Assembly (NCBI RefSeq): GCF_025148445.1
Contig: NZ_CP102270.1
Span: forward strand, 1,116,001-1,180,000
Source of the DNA: Eshraghiella crossota
GTDB lineage: Bacteria; Bacillota; Clostridia; Lachnospirales; Lachnospiraceae
Reading direction: 5' to 3'
DNA length: 64,000 nucleotides
In this document: one piece after another, positions 52,351 to 61,131 of the stretch
How positions within the stretch are numbered: position 1 is the stretch's first letter
Layout: every line of letters begins with the position of its first letter
Notes under the pieces: model-generated
Databases searched by the model: none
Told to the model about the DNA's origin: nothing
The model's input: the letters and a program-made list of their open reading frames with translations, nothing else
Made by a program: the position numbers and the translations under genes

Positions 52351-54753
52351 ATGAGACACGATTTTAAAAAAATTGAACCAAAGTGGCAGGCAAAATGGGA
52401 AGAAAGCAAGATTTTCAGAGCTGTAGACGGTTCTGAAAAGCCTAAGTTTTACGGACTTGTTGAATTTCCATATCCAAGTGGAGCCGGAATGCATGTTGGA
52501 CATATTAAAGCATATTCAAGTATAGAAGTAGTATCAAGAAAGAGACGTATGCAGGGATACAACGTATTGTTTCCTATCGGATTTGATGCGTATGGACTTC
52601 CTACAGAGAATTATGCAATTAAGACAAAGACACATCCAAGAATTATTACAGATAAAAATATTGCAAGATTTTCAGAACAGCTTAAGAGAGTAGGATTTTC
52701 TTTTGACTGGGACAGAGTTATAGACACTACAGAAGAAGGCTTCTATAAATGGACTCAGTGGATTTTCCTTAAAATGTTTGAGAACGGACTCGTATACAGG
52801 GATAAAGCACTTGTTAATTACTGTCCTTCATGCAAGGTTGTATTGTCTAATGAGGACAGCCAGGGTGGTAAGTGTGATATCTGTCATAGTGAAGTTGTGC
52901 AGAAATCAAAAGTTGTATGGTATTTAAGAATTACGAAATATGCAGATAAGCTCTTAAAGGGACTTGATAAAGTTGATTATCCTGATAATATCAAGCAGCA
53001 GCAGATTAACTGGATTGGCAAGTCAACAGGTGCTTTTGTTGATTTTGCGGTAGACGGAATTGATGAAAAACTTAAAATATACACAACAAGACCTGACACA
53101 TTGTTTGGTGTAACATTTATGGTTATTGCACCGGAGCATCCGTTTATTGATAAGTATTCAGATAAGATTAAGAATATGGACGATGTTCTTAATTACAGAA
53201 ATGAATGTGCCAAAAAGTCTGAGTTTGAAAGAACACAGCTTGTAAAAGATAAGACAGGTGTTAAACTTGAAGGCTTTGAAGCAGTTAATCCTATAACAGG
53301 CAAGAAAATACCCGTATTTATAGCAGATTATGTAATGATGGGATATGGTACAGGTGCTATCATGGCCGTTCCTGCCCATGACCAGAGAGACTATGATTTT
53401 GCGAAGAAGTTTGGTGTGGATATTATTCCTGTAATTGAAGGCGGCAACATTGAGGAAGCTGCATATACAGGTGAAGGCAGGATGATTAATTCTGATTTTC
53501 TTAACGGACTTTCAAAGAAAAAAGAATGTATCTCGAAGATGATCGAAAAACTTGAAGCATTAGGCGTTGGTAAAGCAGGAGTCCAGTATAAGATGAAAGA
53601 CTGGGCATTCAACAGACAGAGATACTGGGGCGAACCTATTCCTATTGTTCATTGTCCATGCTGTGGGGATGTGGCAGTTCCTTATGATGAACTTCCTTTA
53701 AAACTTCCGGAAGTTGAGAACTTTGAACCGGGAACAGAGGGTGAATCACCGCTTGCTAAGATTGATTCGTTTGTCAACTGTAAATGTCCAAAGTGCGGAA
53801 AAGATGCAAAGAGAGAGACTGATACAATGCCTCAGTGGGCAGGTTCTTCATGGTATTTCTTAAGATACATTGACCCACATAACTCAGAATGTTTTGCAGA
53901 CAGGGAAAAGATTAACTATTGGATGCCTGTAGACTGGTATAACGGTGGAATGGAACATGTTACAAGACATATGATTTATTCAAGATTCTGGCATCAGTTC
54001 CTCTATGATCTTGGACTTGTCAATACAAGTGAGCCTTATGCAAAACGTAGTGCACAGGGACTTATTCTTGGACCTGACGGAGATAAGATGAGTAAATCCA
54101 AGGGTAATGTAATCGACCCTCTTGATATTGTTAATGAATATGGTGCTGATACCCTCAGAACTTATGTATTATTCATGGGTGATTATGGTGATGCGACACC
54201 TTGGAATGACAGCTCTGTTAAGGGATGTAAGAGATTTATAGAAAGAGTAGCGGCACTTACAGATTTAGTAAGTGATGAACCGGTACCTGCAAAACTTGAG
54301 TCATCAATCCACAAGACAATTAAGAAGGTTTCTGCCGATATCGAAGAAATGAAATTTAATACGGCGATTGCCGCTCTTATGACACTTATTAATGAGATAT
54401 ATGCGGTAGGACATATTACAAAAGATGATTTAATAATTTTCATAAAACTTCTTTGTCCTTTTGCACCACATATCTGTGAGGAAATATATTCAGAACTGGG
54501 AGAAGACGGTTTCCTTTCTGTAGCAGAGTGGCCTGAATATGATGAAGCAAAGACAGTTGATGCAAGCGTTGAAATTGCTATCCAGATTAATGGTAAAGTC
54601 AAGTCAACTCTTGAAATTGCCAATGGTGAAGCTAAGGATAAAGTCCTTGAACTTGCAAAGAAAGATGAGAAGATAGCATCACTTATTGACGGAAAAACTA
54701 TTGTAAAGGAAATATATGTTCCTAATAAGATTGTAAATATTGTTGTTAAATAA
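52351..54753 (+). CDS. leuS: Leucyl-tRNA synthetase
   Basis: An 800-residue class I synthetase. The HIGH motif is GMHVGHIKAYS, KMSKS is intact (DKMSKSKGNVIDP), and the CP1 editing domain includes TTRPDTLFGVTFMVIAPEH and GTGAIMAVPAHDQRDY. Two Cys-rich knuckles (CPSC..CDIC near 155-175, CPCC..CPKC near 430-480) suggest zinc sites. Full length. CGGAGG precedes the ATG. It appears monocistronic between its own promoter and a strong terminator. Confidence 0.97.
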   Translation: MRHDFKKIEPKWQAKWEESKIFRAVDGSEKPKFYGLVEFPYPSGAGMHVGHIKAYSSIEVVSRKRRMQGYNVLFPIGFDAYGLPTENYAIKTKTHPRIITDKNIARFSEQLKRVGFSFDWDRVIDTTEEGFYKWTQWIFLKMFENGLVYRDKALVNYCPSCKVVLSNEDSQGGKCDICHSEVVQKSKVVWYLRITKYADKLLKGLDKVDYPDNIKQQQINWIGKSTGAFVDFAVDGIDEKLKIYTTRPDTLFGVTFMVIAPEHPFIDKYSDKIKNMDDVLNYRNECAKKSEFERTQLVKDKTGVKLEGFEAVNPITGKKIPVFIADYVMMGYGTGAIMAVPAHDQRDYDFAKKFGVDIIPVIEGGNIEEAAYTGEGRMINSDFLNGLSKKKECISKMIEKLEALGVGKAGVQYKMKDWAFNRQRYWGEPIPIVHCPCCGDVAVPYDELPLKLPEVENFEPGTEGESPLAKIDSFVNCKCPKCGKDAKRETDTMPQWAGSSWYFLRYIDPHNSECFADREKINYWMPVDWYNGGMEHVTRHMIYSRFWHQFLYDLGLVNTSEPYAKRSAQGLILGPDGDKMSKSKGNVIDPLDIVNEYGADTLRTYVLFMGDYGDATPWNDSSVKGCKRFIERVAALTDLVSDEPVPAKLESSIHKTIKKVSADIEEMKFNTAIAALMTLINEIYAVGHITKDDLIIFIKLLCPFAPHICEEIYSELGEDGFLSVAEWPEYDEAKTVDASVEIAIQINGKVKSTLEIANGEAKDKVLELAKKDEKIASLIDGKTIVKEIYVPNKIVNIVVK

Positions 54754-54764
54754 ACAAAAATTAT

Positions 54765-54795
54765 CGGAGCCGTGTTTTACACGGCTCCGTTTTTA
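54765..54795. terminator. Bidirectional terminator after leuS
   Basis: The stem CGGAGCCGTG/CACGGCTCCG (54765-54774 with 54780-54789) is followed by five Ts. An A-tract on the other side lets it serve the convergent minus-strand genes too. Confidence 0.9.
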
Positions 54796-54803
54796 CCTAA
54801 AGA

Positions 54804-54986
54804 TTATGATGACATTCCTTTTCTTGCTTCTTCAAAAAGAACTGAAATTTCGTCCTTTGAAAAGGTAATATTTTCTTTTTTTGCTTTTTCCATAAAAGCA
54901 AGAACAAGAGGAATCATATCCTCTGAACTTTTTCCTTCCGAAAGTTTCTGGAAATCATTTAAAAGTCTGAGTTTTTTTTCGTCCAT
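54804..54986 (-). CDS. Small hypothetical protein
   Basis: 60 residues from ATG 54986 (RBS GAGG), or 62 from an overlapping GTG at 54992. It is highly charged and probably all-helical: LLNDFQKLSEGKSSEDMIPL, then FMEKAKKENITFSKDEISVL. No signal or membrane segment. It follows the 140-residue gene with near overlap, so the two form an operon. The helical text resembles small regulatory or adaptor proteins, but I recognise no family. Confidence 0.6.
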   Translation of the reverse strand: MDEKKLRLLNDFQKLSEGKSSEDMIPLVLAFMEKAKKENITFSKDEISVLFEEARKGMSS

Positions 54987-54993
54987 ATCCACC

Positions 54994-55416
54994 TCACGAA
55001 TTTAATATTTTTTTGTAGGACTCATAGAGCTTCTGCTGGTCCTTGGATAAAAATTTCTTAAAGACTTCACCGTTATTGTCGGATTCCTTAGCCTCATTTG
55101 TAGCCTGAAATGCAGAAATTATATTACTCATATTTGAATAGTTGGAGAGCATGTCAAGTATTTCAAAATCTTTGCCGGGGCAGAACCTGCGGATTTCTTT
55201 TATAATATGCTCCCTGTCGTGATTGGCACGAAATAGCGGGGACGGTTCTGACATATTTTTAAAAAAGTTAATTGTCTGGATTAACTCTGCAATTCTTATG
55301 GCAATAGAAATAAATTTCTGCTCCTTTAAATCAATAAAAGGAATGTAGGCTTTTATCATCTGCATGTATGTACCGGAAGTCGCAAGGTCAAATTCCGTTA
55401 ATGGAAGATTTTCCAT
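54994..55416 (-). CDS. Hypothetical helical protein
   Basis: A 140-residue soluble protein with a good AAAGGGGG site before ATG 55416. It appears largely alpha-helical (FISIAIRIAELIQTINFFKN, FEILDMLSNYSNMSNIISAF) with a Lys-rich end. No catalytic motif is visible. It is first of a two-gene unit and sits downstream of the Gly/Cys-rich protein gene in the same direction, separated by a hairpin. Family not recognised. Confidence 0.65.
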   Translation of the reverse strand: MENLPLTEFDLATSGTYMQMIKAYIPFIDLKEQKFISIAIRIAELIQTINFFKNMSEPSPLFRANHDREHIIKEIRRFCPGKDFEILDMLSNYSNMSNIISAFQATNEAKESDNNGEVFKKFLSKDQQKLYESYKKILNS

Positions 55417-55459
55417 ATTAAAACCCCCTTTCTTGTTTAATATATGTGGGAAAGGGCAA

Positions 55460-55496
55460 AAATTATGACAGAGGTTCTTTTTTAAGAACCCCTGTC
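55460..55496 (-). terminator. Terminator of the Gly/Cys-rich gene
   Basis: Arms 55467-55479 and 55484-55496 (GACAG-GGTTCTT type, one mismatch) have a four-base loop. On the minus strand a T-rich run follows. Confidence 0.75.
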
Positions 55497-55504
55497 TTTA
55501 CTAT

Positions 55505-55735
55505 TTATCCAAGAAGTGCAATTAAGATAATAATCCAGATGAAGTTGTTTCCGCCACATCCGTTGTTGCAGCAGTCACCGCCGCCAAATAATCCGTTACC
55601 AAAGATGCCGTTTCCTTCACCGCCGCATGCGCATGAAAGAATAAGGAACCATAAAAGGGCACCACAACTTCCGTTTCCGCATGAAAGTCCGTTTCCTGAA
55701 CCACATCCACATCCTGTTGCTGCTAAATCACTCAT
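55505..55735 (-). CDS. Small Gly/Cys-rich protein with C-terminal membrane helix
   Basis: 76 residues from ATG 55735, set by GGGAGG; a longer in-frame start at 55750 overlaps that RBS. It has about eight Cys in CG/GC pairs (TGCGCGSGNG, GGGDCCNNGCGG), a hydrophobic centre (ALLWFLILSCACGG) and a C-terminal helix FIWIIILIALLG. Proteins of this kind are labelled chorion-class or YjcZ-like sporulation proteins in clostridia. A spore-coat or envelope role is plausible but not shown. Confidence 0.7.
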   Translation of the reverse strand: MSDLAATGCGCGSGNGLSCGNGSCGALLWFLILSCACGGEGNGIFGNGLFGGGDCCNNGCGGNNFIWIIILIALLG

Positions 55736-55784
55736 GAGAAATCCTCCCATATTTTCTTTACACTATACTGATATTCAAAATAAC

Positions 55785-55813
55785 TTGTTTTGTTTACTAA
55801 AATATTTTATAAT
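55785..55813 (+). promoter_or_regulatory. Promoter of icd
   Basis: TTGTTT (55785-55790), a 17-base spacer, TATAAT (55808-55813), 36 bases before ATG 55849. Confidence 0.6.
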
Positions 55814-55848
55814 GTATCTGATTTATTAAAACATAGGGAGACGAAGCA

Positions 55849-57063
55849 ATGGCTAAGATAAAAATGACAACTCCACTCGTAGAAATGGATGGAGATGAAA
55901 TGACAAGAATTCTCTGGAAGTCAATTAAGGACGAATTACTTATTCCTTTTATTGATCTCAATACAGAGTATTATGATCTTGGACTCGAATATAGAAATGA
56001 GACTGATGATCAGGTTACTATTGATGCAAGCAATGCAACCAAGAAGTATAAGGTTGCCGTAAAATGTGCCACAATCACACCTAATGCGGCGAGAATGACA
56101 GAATATAACCTTAAGGAGATGTGGAAGAGTCCTAACGGAACAATCCGTGCTATTCTTGACGGTACAGTATTCCGTGCTCCGATTATTGTTAAAGGCATAG
56201 AACCTCTTGTAAAGAACTGGAAGAAGCCTATTGTTATTGCAAGACATGCTTATGGTGATGTGTATAAGAATGTTGAAATCAAAGTTCCGGGTGCCGGTAA
56301 GGCTGAACTTGTATTTACAGGCGAGGATGGCAGCATCATGAAAGAAACAATCCATGAATTTAAAGGCTCCGGAATTATTCAGGGAATCCATAACGTGGAT
56401 AAGTCAATAGAGAGTTTTGCAAGAAGTTGTTTTAATTATGCTCTTGATCAGAAGAAAGATTTATGGTTTGCTACCAAGGATACAATATCCAAGAAATATG
56501 ACCACAACTTCAAGGATATTTTCCAGGATATTTATGATAAAGAATACGATGCAAAGTTTAAAGAACTTGGCATTGAATATTTTTATACACTTATTGATGA
56601 TGCGGTTGCCAGAGTAATGAAGTCGGAAGGCGGATATATCTGGGCATGTAAGAATTATGATGGAGATGTAATGAGTGATATGGTTGCTACAGCATTTGGT
56701 TCGCTTGCAATGATGACATCTGTTCTTGTATCTCCTGAAGGATATTATGAGTATGAGGCAGCACACGGTACGGTTCAGAGACACTATTATAAGTACCTTA
56801 AGGGTGAGACAACATCTACTAACTCTGTAGCCACAATTTTTGCATGGACAGGTGCTTTAAGAAAACGTGGAGAACTTGATAACAACTCGGAACTTGTACA
56901 TTTTGCAGATCTTCTTGAAAAAGCTTGTATTGATACTATTGAAGATGGCGAGATGACTAAAGACCTTGCGATTATTACTACAATTGAGAATCCTAAAGTT
57001 CTTGACAGCTTTGAATTTATTAAGGCTATAAGAACACGACTTGAAAAATATTTGCAGAATTGA
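55849..57063 (+). CDS. icd: NADP-dependent isocitrate dehydrogenase (eukaryotic-like type)
   Basis: A 404-residue enzyme oxidising isocitrate to 2-oxoglutarate, supplying glutamate precursors. It opens [19 protein letters not shown], and [20 protein letters not shown] and [17 protein letters not shown] follow, all of the homodimeric type-II IDH found in eukaryotes and some Clostridia rather than the E. coli Icd type. AGGGAGA precedes the ATG. Citrate synthase and aconitase are not nearby. The membrane phosphodiesterase gene follows without a terminator. Confidence 0.96.
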   Translation: MAKIKMTTPLVEMDGDEMTRILWKSIKDELLIPFIDLNTEYYDLGLEYRNETDDQVTIDASNATKKYKVAVKCATITPNAARMTEYNLKEMWKSPNGTIRAILDGTVFRAPIIVKGIEPLVKNWKKPIVIARHAYGDVYKNVEIKVPGAGKAELVFTGEDGSIMKETIHEFKGSGIIQGIHNVDKSIESFARSCFNYALDQKKDLWFATKDTISKKYDHNFKDIFQDIYDKEYDAKFKELGIEYFYTLIDDAVARVMKSEGGYIWACKNYDGDVMSDMVATAFGSLAMMTSVLVSPEGYYEYEAAHGTVQRHYYKYLKGETTSTNSVATIFAWTGALRKRGELDNNSELVHFADLLEKACIDTIEDGEMTKDLAIITTIENPKVLDSFEFIKAIRTRLEKYLQN

Positions 57064-57088
57064 TGATAACCGAAAGCTGGACATAATA

Positions 57089-58957
57089 ATGAATCACAGG
57101 ATTAAAAAAAGCATAAAAACCTATAATGATATGGTATTTTATGACGGCATGTCTCTTATCAAAAAGAGCGGCCTCAATATGATACTTTTTGAACTGATAT
57201 ACAAACTGGGTTTTTCTGCGGTTTTTTATCCTGTGTTTTTATTTTTATTAAAGTTTACACTCAGAAAGTCAGGTTTTTTATATCTTACCAATAATTATCT
57301 TTTTTCATATCTTAAAAGTCCGTATACCATTATTTCCATGGTGCTGATTCTTGCATTGCTTATGATATATGTAACTTATGAAGTGTGCTGCCTATCTGTG
57401 TGTTATGACGCGGCATACCATGGTACCCCCATTGCACTGACGAGAATTTTTGCAGGCGGACTGCATCTTATGAAAATTACAATCAAAAAGAAAAAAATCA
57501 GGTCTGTTGTTAATATAGCTGTTATTTCTCTTATGATGAATATAACATTATTAGGCTATTTCCTGTATTCGGTTAAAATTAACAGTACAGTTAAGGATGT
57601 AATAAGTGGCAGTAAACCTATAATCATAACAATAGCTGTTATTGTTTTATTTCTGTTTATATATTCTTTTATCCATGTTTTTACAACGAATTATCTTGCG
57701 TATGATGCAGAGGATATTACAGACGGCAAAAGGCAGAGCCGCATTCTGTTTAAAAATCATTTTTTTAAATGCCTTATGGTTATAATAGGATGGAATTTAT
57801 TGATTTTTCTGGTAATAGGCCTTATATATATAATACTTGCAATTATTATAATAGCAGGTGTACTGATTCTTGACAGGGCTAATATGGGTATGGCAATCTA
57901 TCTTTCGGTTTTCAGGGTTGCGATTACTGTTATCAAAATTGTACTGCCGGTAATATCGGTTCCCATATCTTTTGCGGTTTTCACGGGATTATTTTACAGA
58001 TTAAGAAATGATAAAGGAAACAAACTCTACATAGGAGAAATTGCGGAAGATATTACAGAAAAAAGAATCAGACATCCGCTGACACAGAAAGTTATTGCCA
58101 TTATTTTTTCGGCTATTTTGTTTACGGTCAATATTTTTTATATGGTAAAAGCCTTTGACAATAATCCGTTTAATTATGTTGAAATGTTTAGTGATACTCT
58201 TACAATGGCTCACAGGGGAAGTTCTTATGAAGCTCCGGAAAATACCATGCTGGCATTTGAAAATGCAGTTAAAGCTACCGCAGATTATATTGAACTTGAT
58301 GTGCATGAGACGAAAGACGGCGAAATAGTTGTCATACACGACGATAATTTAAAAAGAACAACAGGTGTTAATAAAAAAGTGTATAATATGACCTATGACG
58401 AAATTAAAGACCTTGATGCAGGAAGTTATTTTGGAGATGAAGAAGAATTTAAAAAATGCAGAATACCTACACTTGAGGAGGTCATGAGTTATACAAAGGG
58501 CAAAATCAAGCTTAATATTGAAATAAAATTGTCGGCTTATGAGCCGGATCTTGTGGAAGGCGTTGCGGCACTTATTGAAAAATATGATTATAAAGATGAA
58601 TGTTATGTTACATCCATGAATTACAAGGCTTTGACAGAAATCAAAGAAATTAATGAAGAAATTAAGACCGGATATATATTATATTCCGCATACGGAAATT
58701 ACTATAATATAGATAATGTGGACGCGTTCAGCATTAACTTTTCATACATTAATAAAAATGTGGTAGATGCAATACATTACAGGGGCAAGCAGTTGTTTGT
58801 ATGGACGATTAATGACAGAAAAACTGCAGAGAAAATGGTGGCAATGGGGGTGGATGCAGTTATTACGGATAATCCCGTAATGGGAAAAGAGGCAACTTAT
58901 GCCAGATATTCTTATTCGCTTATCGAAAATGTGCTCAGCTATGTGTTTGAGGATTAA
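57089..58957 (+). CDS. Membrane glycerophosphodiester phosphodiesterase
   Basis: 622 residues from ATG 57089; an in-frame ATG at 57041 would overlap icd. The first 370 residues hold about eight membrane helices (GPDPase_memb type). The C-terminal GDPD domain (about 370-605) has catalytic His375 in MAHRGSSYEAPENT, ELDVHETKDGEIVVIHDD and a closing VWTINDRKTAEKMVAMGVDA. It would split glycerophosphodiesters, perhaps from lipids or teichoic acids, outside the membrane. Start choice is moderately sure. Confidence 0.92.
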   Translation: MNHRIKKSIKTYNDMVFYDGMSLIKKSGLNMILFELIYKLGFSAVFYPVFLFLLKFTLRKSGFLYLTNNYLFSYLKSPYTIISMVLILALLMIYVTYEVCCLSVCYDAAYHGTPIALTRIFAGGLHLMKITIKKKKIRSVVNIAVISLMMNITLLGYFLYSVKINSTVKDVISGSKPIIITIAVIVLFLFIYSFIHVFTTNYLAYDAEDITDGKRQSRILFKNHFFKCLMVIIGWNLLIFLVIGLIYIILAIIIIAGVLILDRANMGMAIYLSVFRVAITVIKIVLPVISVPISFAVFTGLFYRLRNDKGNKLYIGEIAEDITEKRIRHPLTQKVIAIIFSAILFTVNIFYMVKAFDNNPFNYVEMFSDTLTMAHRGSSYEAPENTMLAFENAVKATADYIELDVHETKDGEIVVIHDDNLKRTTGVNKKVYNMTYDEIKDLDAGSYFGDEEEFKKCRIPTLEEVMSYTKGKIKLNIEIKLSAYEPDLVEGVAALIEKYDYKDECYVTSMNYKALTEIKEINEEIKTGYILYSAYGNYYNIDNVDAFSINFSYINKNVVDAIHYRGKQLFVWTINDRKTAEKMVAMGVDAVITDNPVMGKEATYARYSYSLIENVLSYVFED

Positions 58958-58961
58958 TTCA

Positions 58962-58990
58962 TTGATTTTTGGACTTTAAACAAGTATAAT
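58962..58990 (+). promoter_or_regulatory. Promoter of arcC and the CobW genes
   Basis: TTGATT (58962-58967), a 17-base spacer, TATAAT (58985-58990), 34 bases before ATG 59024. No terminator is seen between here and the DUF885 gene, so four genes may be transcribed together. Confidence 0.72.
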
Positions 58991-59023
58991 ATTTATTAAA
59001 AGTATATGATACGAGGTGTTTTT

Positions 59024-59953
59024 ATGAAAAATAATAAAATAGTAGTTGCACTGGGAAGGAATGCTTTCGGAGAGACATTCCCTGAGCAGAAAGCTAATGT
59101 AGCCAAGGCTGCAAGAGCTATAGCTGATCTTGTGGAAGCAAAGTATCAGGTTGTGATAACACACAGTAATGGACCACAGGTTGGAATGATTCAGACAGCG
59201 ATGACTGAGTTTGCGAGACTTGATTCAAAATATACAGTAGCACCAATGTCACTTTGCAGTGCCATGAGCCAGGGATATATAGGATATGACCTTCAGAATG
59301 CCATAAGAACAGAACTTCTTAACAGAGGCATATATAAGACGGTATCCACAATTATAACACAGGTTAAAGTGGATCCTTTTGACCGTGCGTTTAATAATCC
59401 TACCAAGATTATCGGCAGATATATGACAAAGGAAGAAGCAGAGGCAGAGGAAGCAAAAGGTAATTATGTTGTAGAGGAAGAAAAAGGCTACAGAAGAATA
59501 ATTGCAGCACCTAAGCCAATGGATATATATGAGATAGATGCCGTAAGGGCATTGCTTGACGCAGGTCAGGTTGTAATTGCTGCAGGCGGCGGCGGAATAC
59601 CTGTGCTTGAACAGAGAACAGTTCTTAAGGGTGCAAGTGCAATTATTGAAAAAGACTACGTTGCGGCAAGACTTGCAGAACTTATTGATGCAGATACACT
59701 TTTATTTCTTACAGAAGGTGATAAATTAGTAATTAATGCAGATAATGATAATAGAAAAGAATTTGATACTGTAAAAGCTGATGAACTTAAACAGTATGTC
59801 AACAAAAACAATCTTGGCGAAATAACCACACTTCCTAAAGTAGATGCTGCAGTAGGATTTGTACTTGCGGGAGAGGGAAGAAAGGCTGTTATTGCCAATC
59901 TTGAAAAAGCTAAAGAAGCTCTTGCCGGTAAGACAGGAACAACAATTATTTAA
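59024..59953 (+). CDS. arcC: Carbamate kinase
   Basis: A 309-residue amino-acid-kinase-fold protein interconverting carbamoyl phosphate and ATP. THSNGPQVGMI, VIAAGGGGIPV and LPKVDAAVGFVLAG are family motifs. ATG 59024 is set by ACGAGGTG; an in-frame ATG (59006) has no RBS. The usual N-terminal ALGGNA reads ALGRNAFGE, with Arg for the second Gly of the phosphate-binding loop. No arcA, arcB or catabolic carbamoyltransferase is nearby, so its metabolic partner is unknown. Two CobW-like genes follow. Confidence 0.92.
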   Translation: MKNNKIVVALGRNAFGETFPEQKANVAKAARAIADLVEAKYQVVITHSNGPQVGMIQTAMTEFARLDSKYTVAPMSLCSAMSQGYIGYDLQNAIRTELLNRGIYKTVSTIITQVKVDPFDRAFNNPTKIIGRYMTKEEAEAEEAKGNYVVEEEKGYRRIIAAPKPMDIYEIDAVRALLDAGQVVIAAGGGGIPVLEQRTVLKGASAIIEKDYVAARLAELIDADTLLFLTEGDKLVINADNDNRKEFDTVKADELKQYVNKNNLGEITTLPKVDAAVGFVLAGEGRKAVIANLEKAKEALAGKTGTTII

Positions 59954-59970
59954 GGAAGAGGCATAAAATA

Positions 59971-61095
59971 ATGACTAAAGTAACTATTATTTCAGGCTTT
60001 TTGGGAGCCGGTAAAACAACATTTATTAAAAAATTAATTGAAGAGATTTACAAAGGACAGAAGGTAGTCCTTATTGAGAATGAATTTGGTGAAATCGGTA
60101 TTGACGGCGGTTTTCTTAAAGATGCCGGTGTACAGATTAACGAAATGAATTCAGGATGTATATGCTGTTCTCTTGTAGGTGATTTTGGCAAAGCTCTTAA
60201 GCAGGTGTCACATGATTATACACCTGATATGATTATAATTGAACCATCAGGAGTCGGTAAGCTTTCAGATGTAATTGCAGCAGTTGAGAATGTCAAAGAA
60301 GAAGCAGACCTTGAACTTGAGAACTTTATAACAGTTGCAGATGCCACAAAGTGTAAGCTTTATATGAAGAATTTCGGTGAATTTTATAATAACCAGATTG
60401 AAAGTGCCACAACAGTTGTTCTAAGCAGAACCCAGAATGTGGATGAAGCCAAGCTTGAAACAGCTGTTAATCTTATTAAAGAGCATAATGACAAAGCTTC
60501 TATTATTACCACACCATGGGATGAACTGACAGGAGAGCAGATTATATCTGCACTTAAGCACACATCACTTGTTGACGATATGCTTAAGGATATGGATATC
60601 TGCCCTGAGTGTGGACATCATCATGAAGATGATGAAGAATGCTGCCATCACGACCATGAACACCATCATCACGACCATGATGAAGAGTGCTGCCATCACG
60701 ACCATGAACACCATCATCACGACCATGATGAAGAATGCTGCCATCACGACCATGAACATCATGATCACGACCATGATGGAGAATGTTGCCATCATGAACA
60801 TGGACATCATCATGCGGATGACGTATTTAACAGCTGGGGAACGGAAACTCCTCATAAGTATGACAGAGAAGAGATTGAAGCTATTCTTAAACGTCTTGTT
60901 GAGACAGAAGAATTCGGCGTTATTTTAAGAGCAAAGGGAATGGTTCCTGATAAAAACGGTTCATGGATATATTTTGATGCTGTACCCGGTGAATATGAAT
61001 TAAGAGACGGACAGCCGGAATATACAGGTAAGCTTTGTGTTATCGGGACTAATGTTGAACCTGAAAAGATGGAAGAACTTTTCCTGTTAAAATAA
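59971..61095 (+). CDS. CobW/COG0523 GTPase with a His-rich repeat (putative metallochaperone)
   Basis: A 374-residue G3E GTPase. Walker A GFLGAGKT (9-16), the metal-binding CICC (Cys63, Cys65, Cys66), and IIEPSGVGKL precede a His/Asp/Glu/Cys-rich insertion (about 221-284). The insertion is made of four 16-residue units of the DEECCHHDHEHHHHDH type. A C-terminal CobW_C domain (about 290-374) follows. It probably buffers and hands zinc (or nickel/cobalt) to a client protein. It lies 17 bases after arcC and 36 bases before a second GTPase. Confidence 0.92.
   Translation: MTKVTIISGFLGAGKTTFIKKLIEEIYKGQKVVLIENEFGEIGIDGGFLKDAGVQINEMNSGCICCSLVGDFGKALKQVSHDYTPDMIIIEPSGVGKLSDVIAAVENVKEEADLELENFITVADATKCKLYMKNFGEFYNNQIESATTVVLSRTQNVDEAKLETAVNLIKEHNDKASIITTPWDELTGEQIISALKHTSLVDDMLKDMDICPECGHHHEDDEECCHHDHEHHHHDHDEECCHHDHEHHHHDHDEECCHHDHEHHDHDHDGECCHHEHGHHHADDVFNSWGTETPHKYDREEIEAILKRLVETEEFGVILRAKGMVPDKNGSWIYFDAVPGEYELRDGQPEYTGKLCVIGTNVEPEKMEELFLLK
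60631..60822 (+). repeat. Four 48-base tandem repeats encoding the His-rich insertion
   Basis: Units 60631-60678, 60679-60726, 60727-60774 and 60775-60822. The first three are nearly identical, the fourth diverged. The strict in-frame period of 16 codons indicates expansion by unequal exchange or slippage. Confidence 0.9.
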
Positions 61096-61131
61096 TCTGA
61101 CAGACATAATCTGAAAGGAAGAGACATAATA

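Noticed and set aside
55446-55829. Pro/His-rich plus-strand frame of 127 codons
   Set aside because: Antisense of the Gly/Cys-rich gene and its terminator; Gly codons read backwards give Pro.
60631-60822. CRISPR-like array
   Set aside because: Units are contiguous without unique spacers and lie in frame in a gene.
60565-60928. Met/Val-rich and Thr/Met-rich frames over the His-repeat region
   Set aside because: They arise from reading the 48-base His repeats in other frames. The His-rich frame is inside an intact CobW protein.
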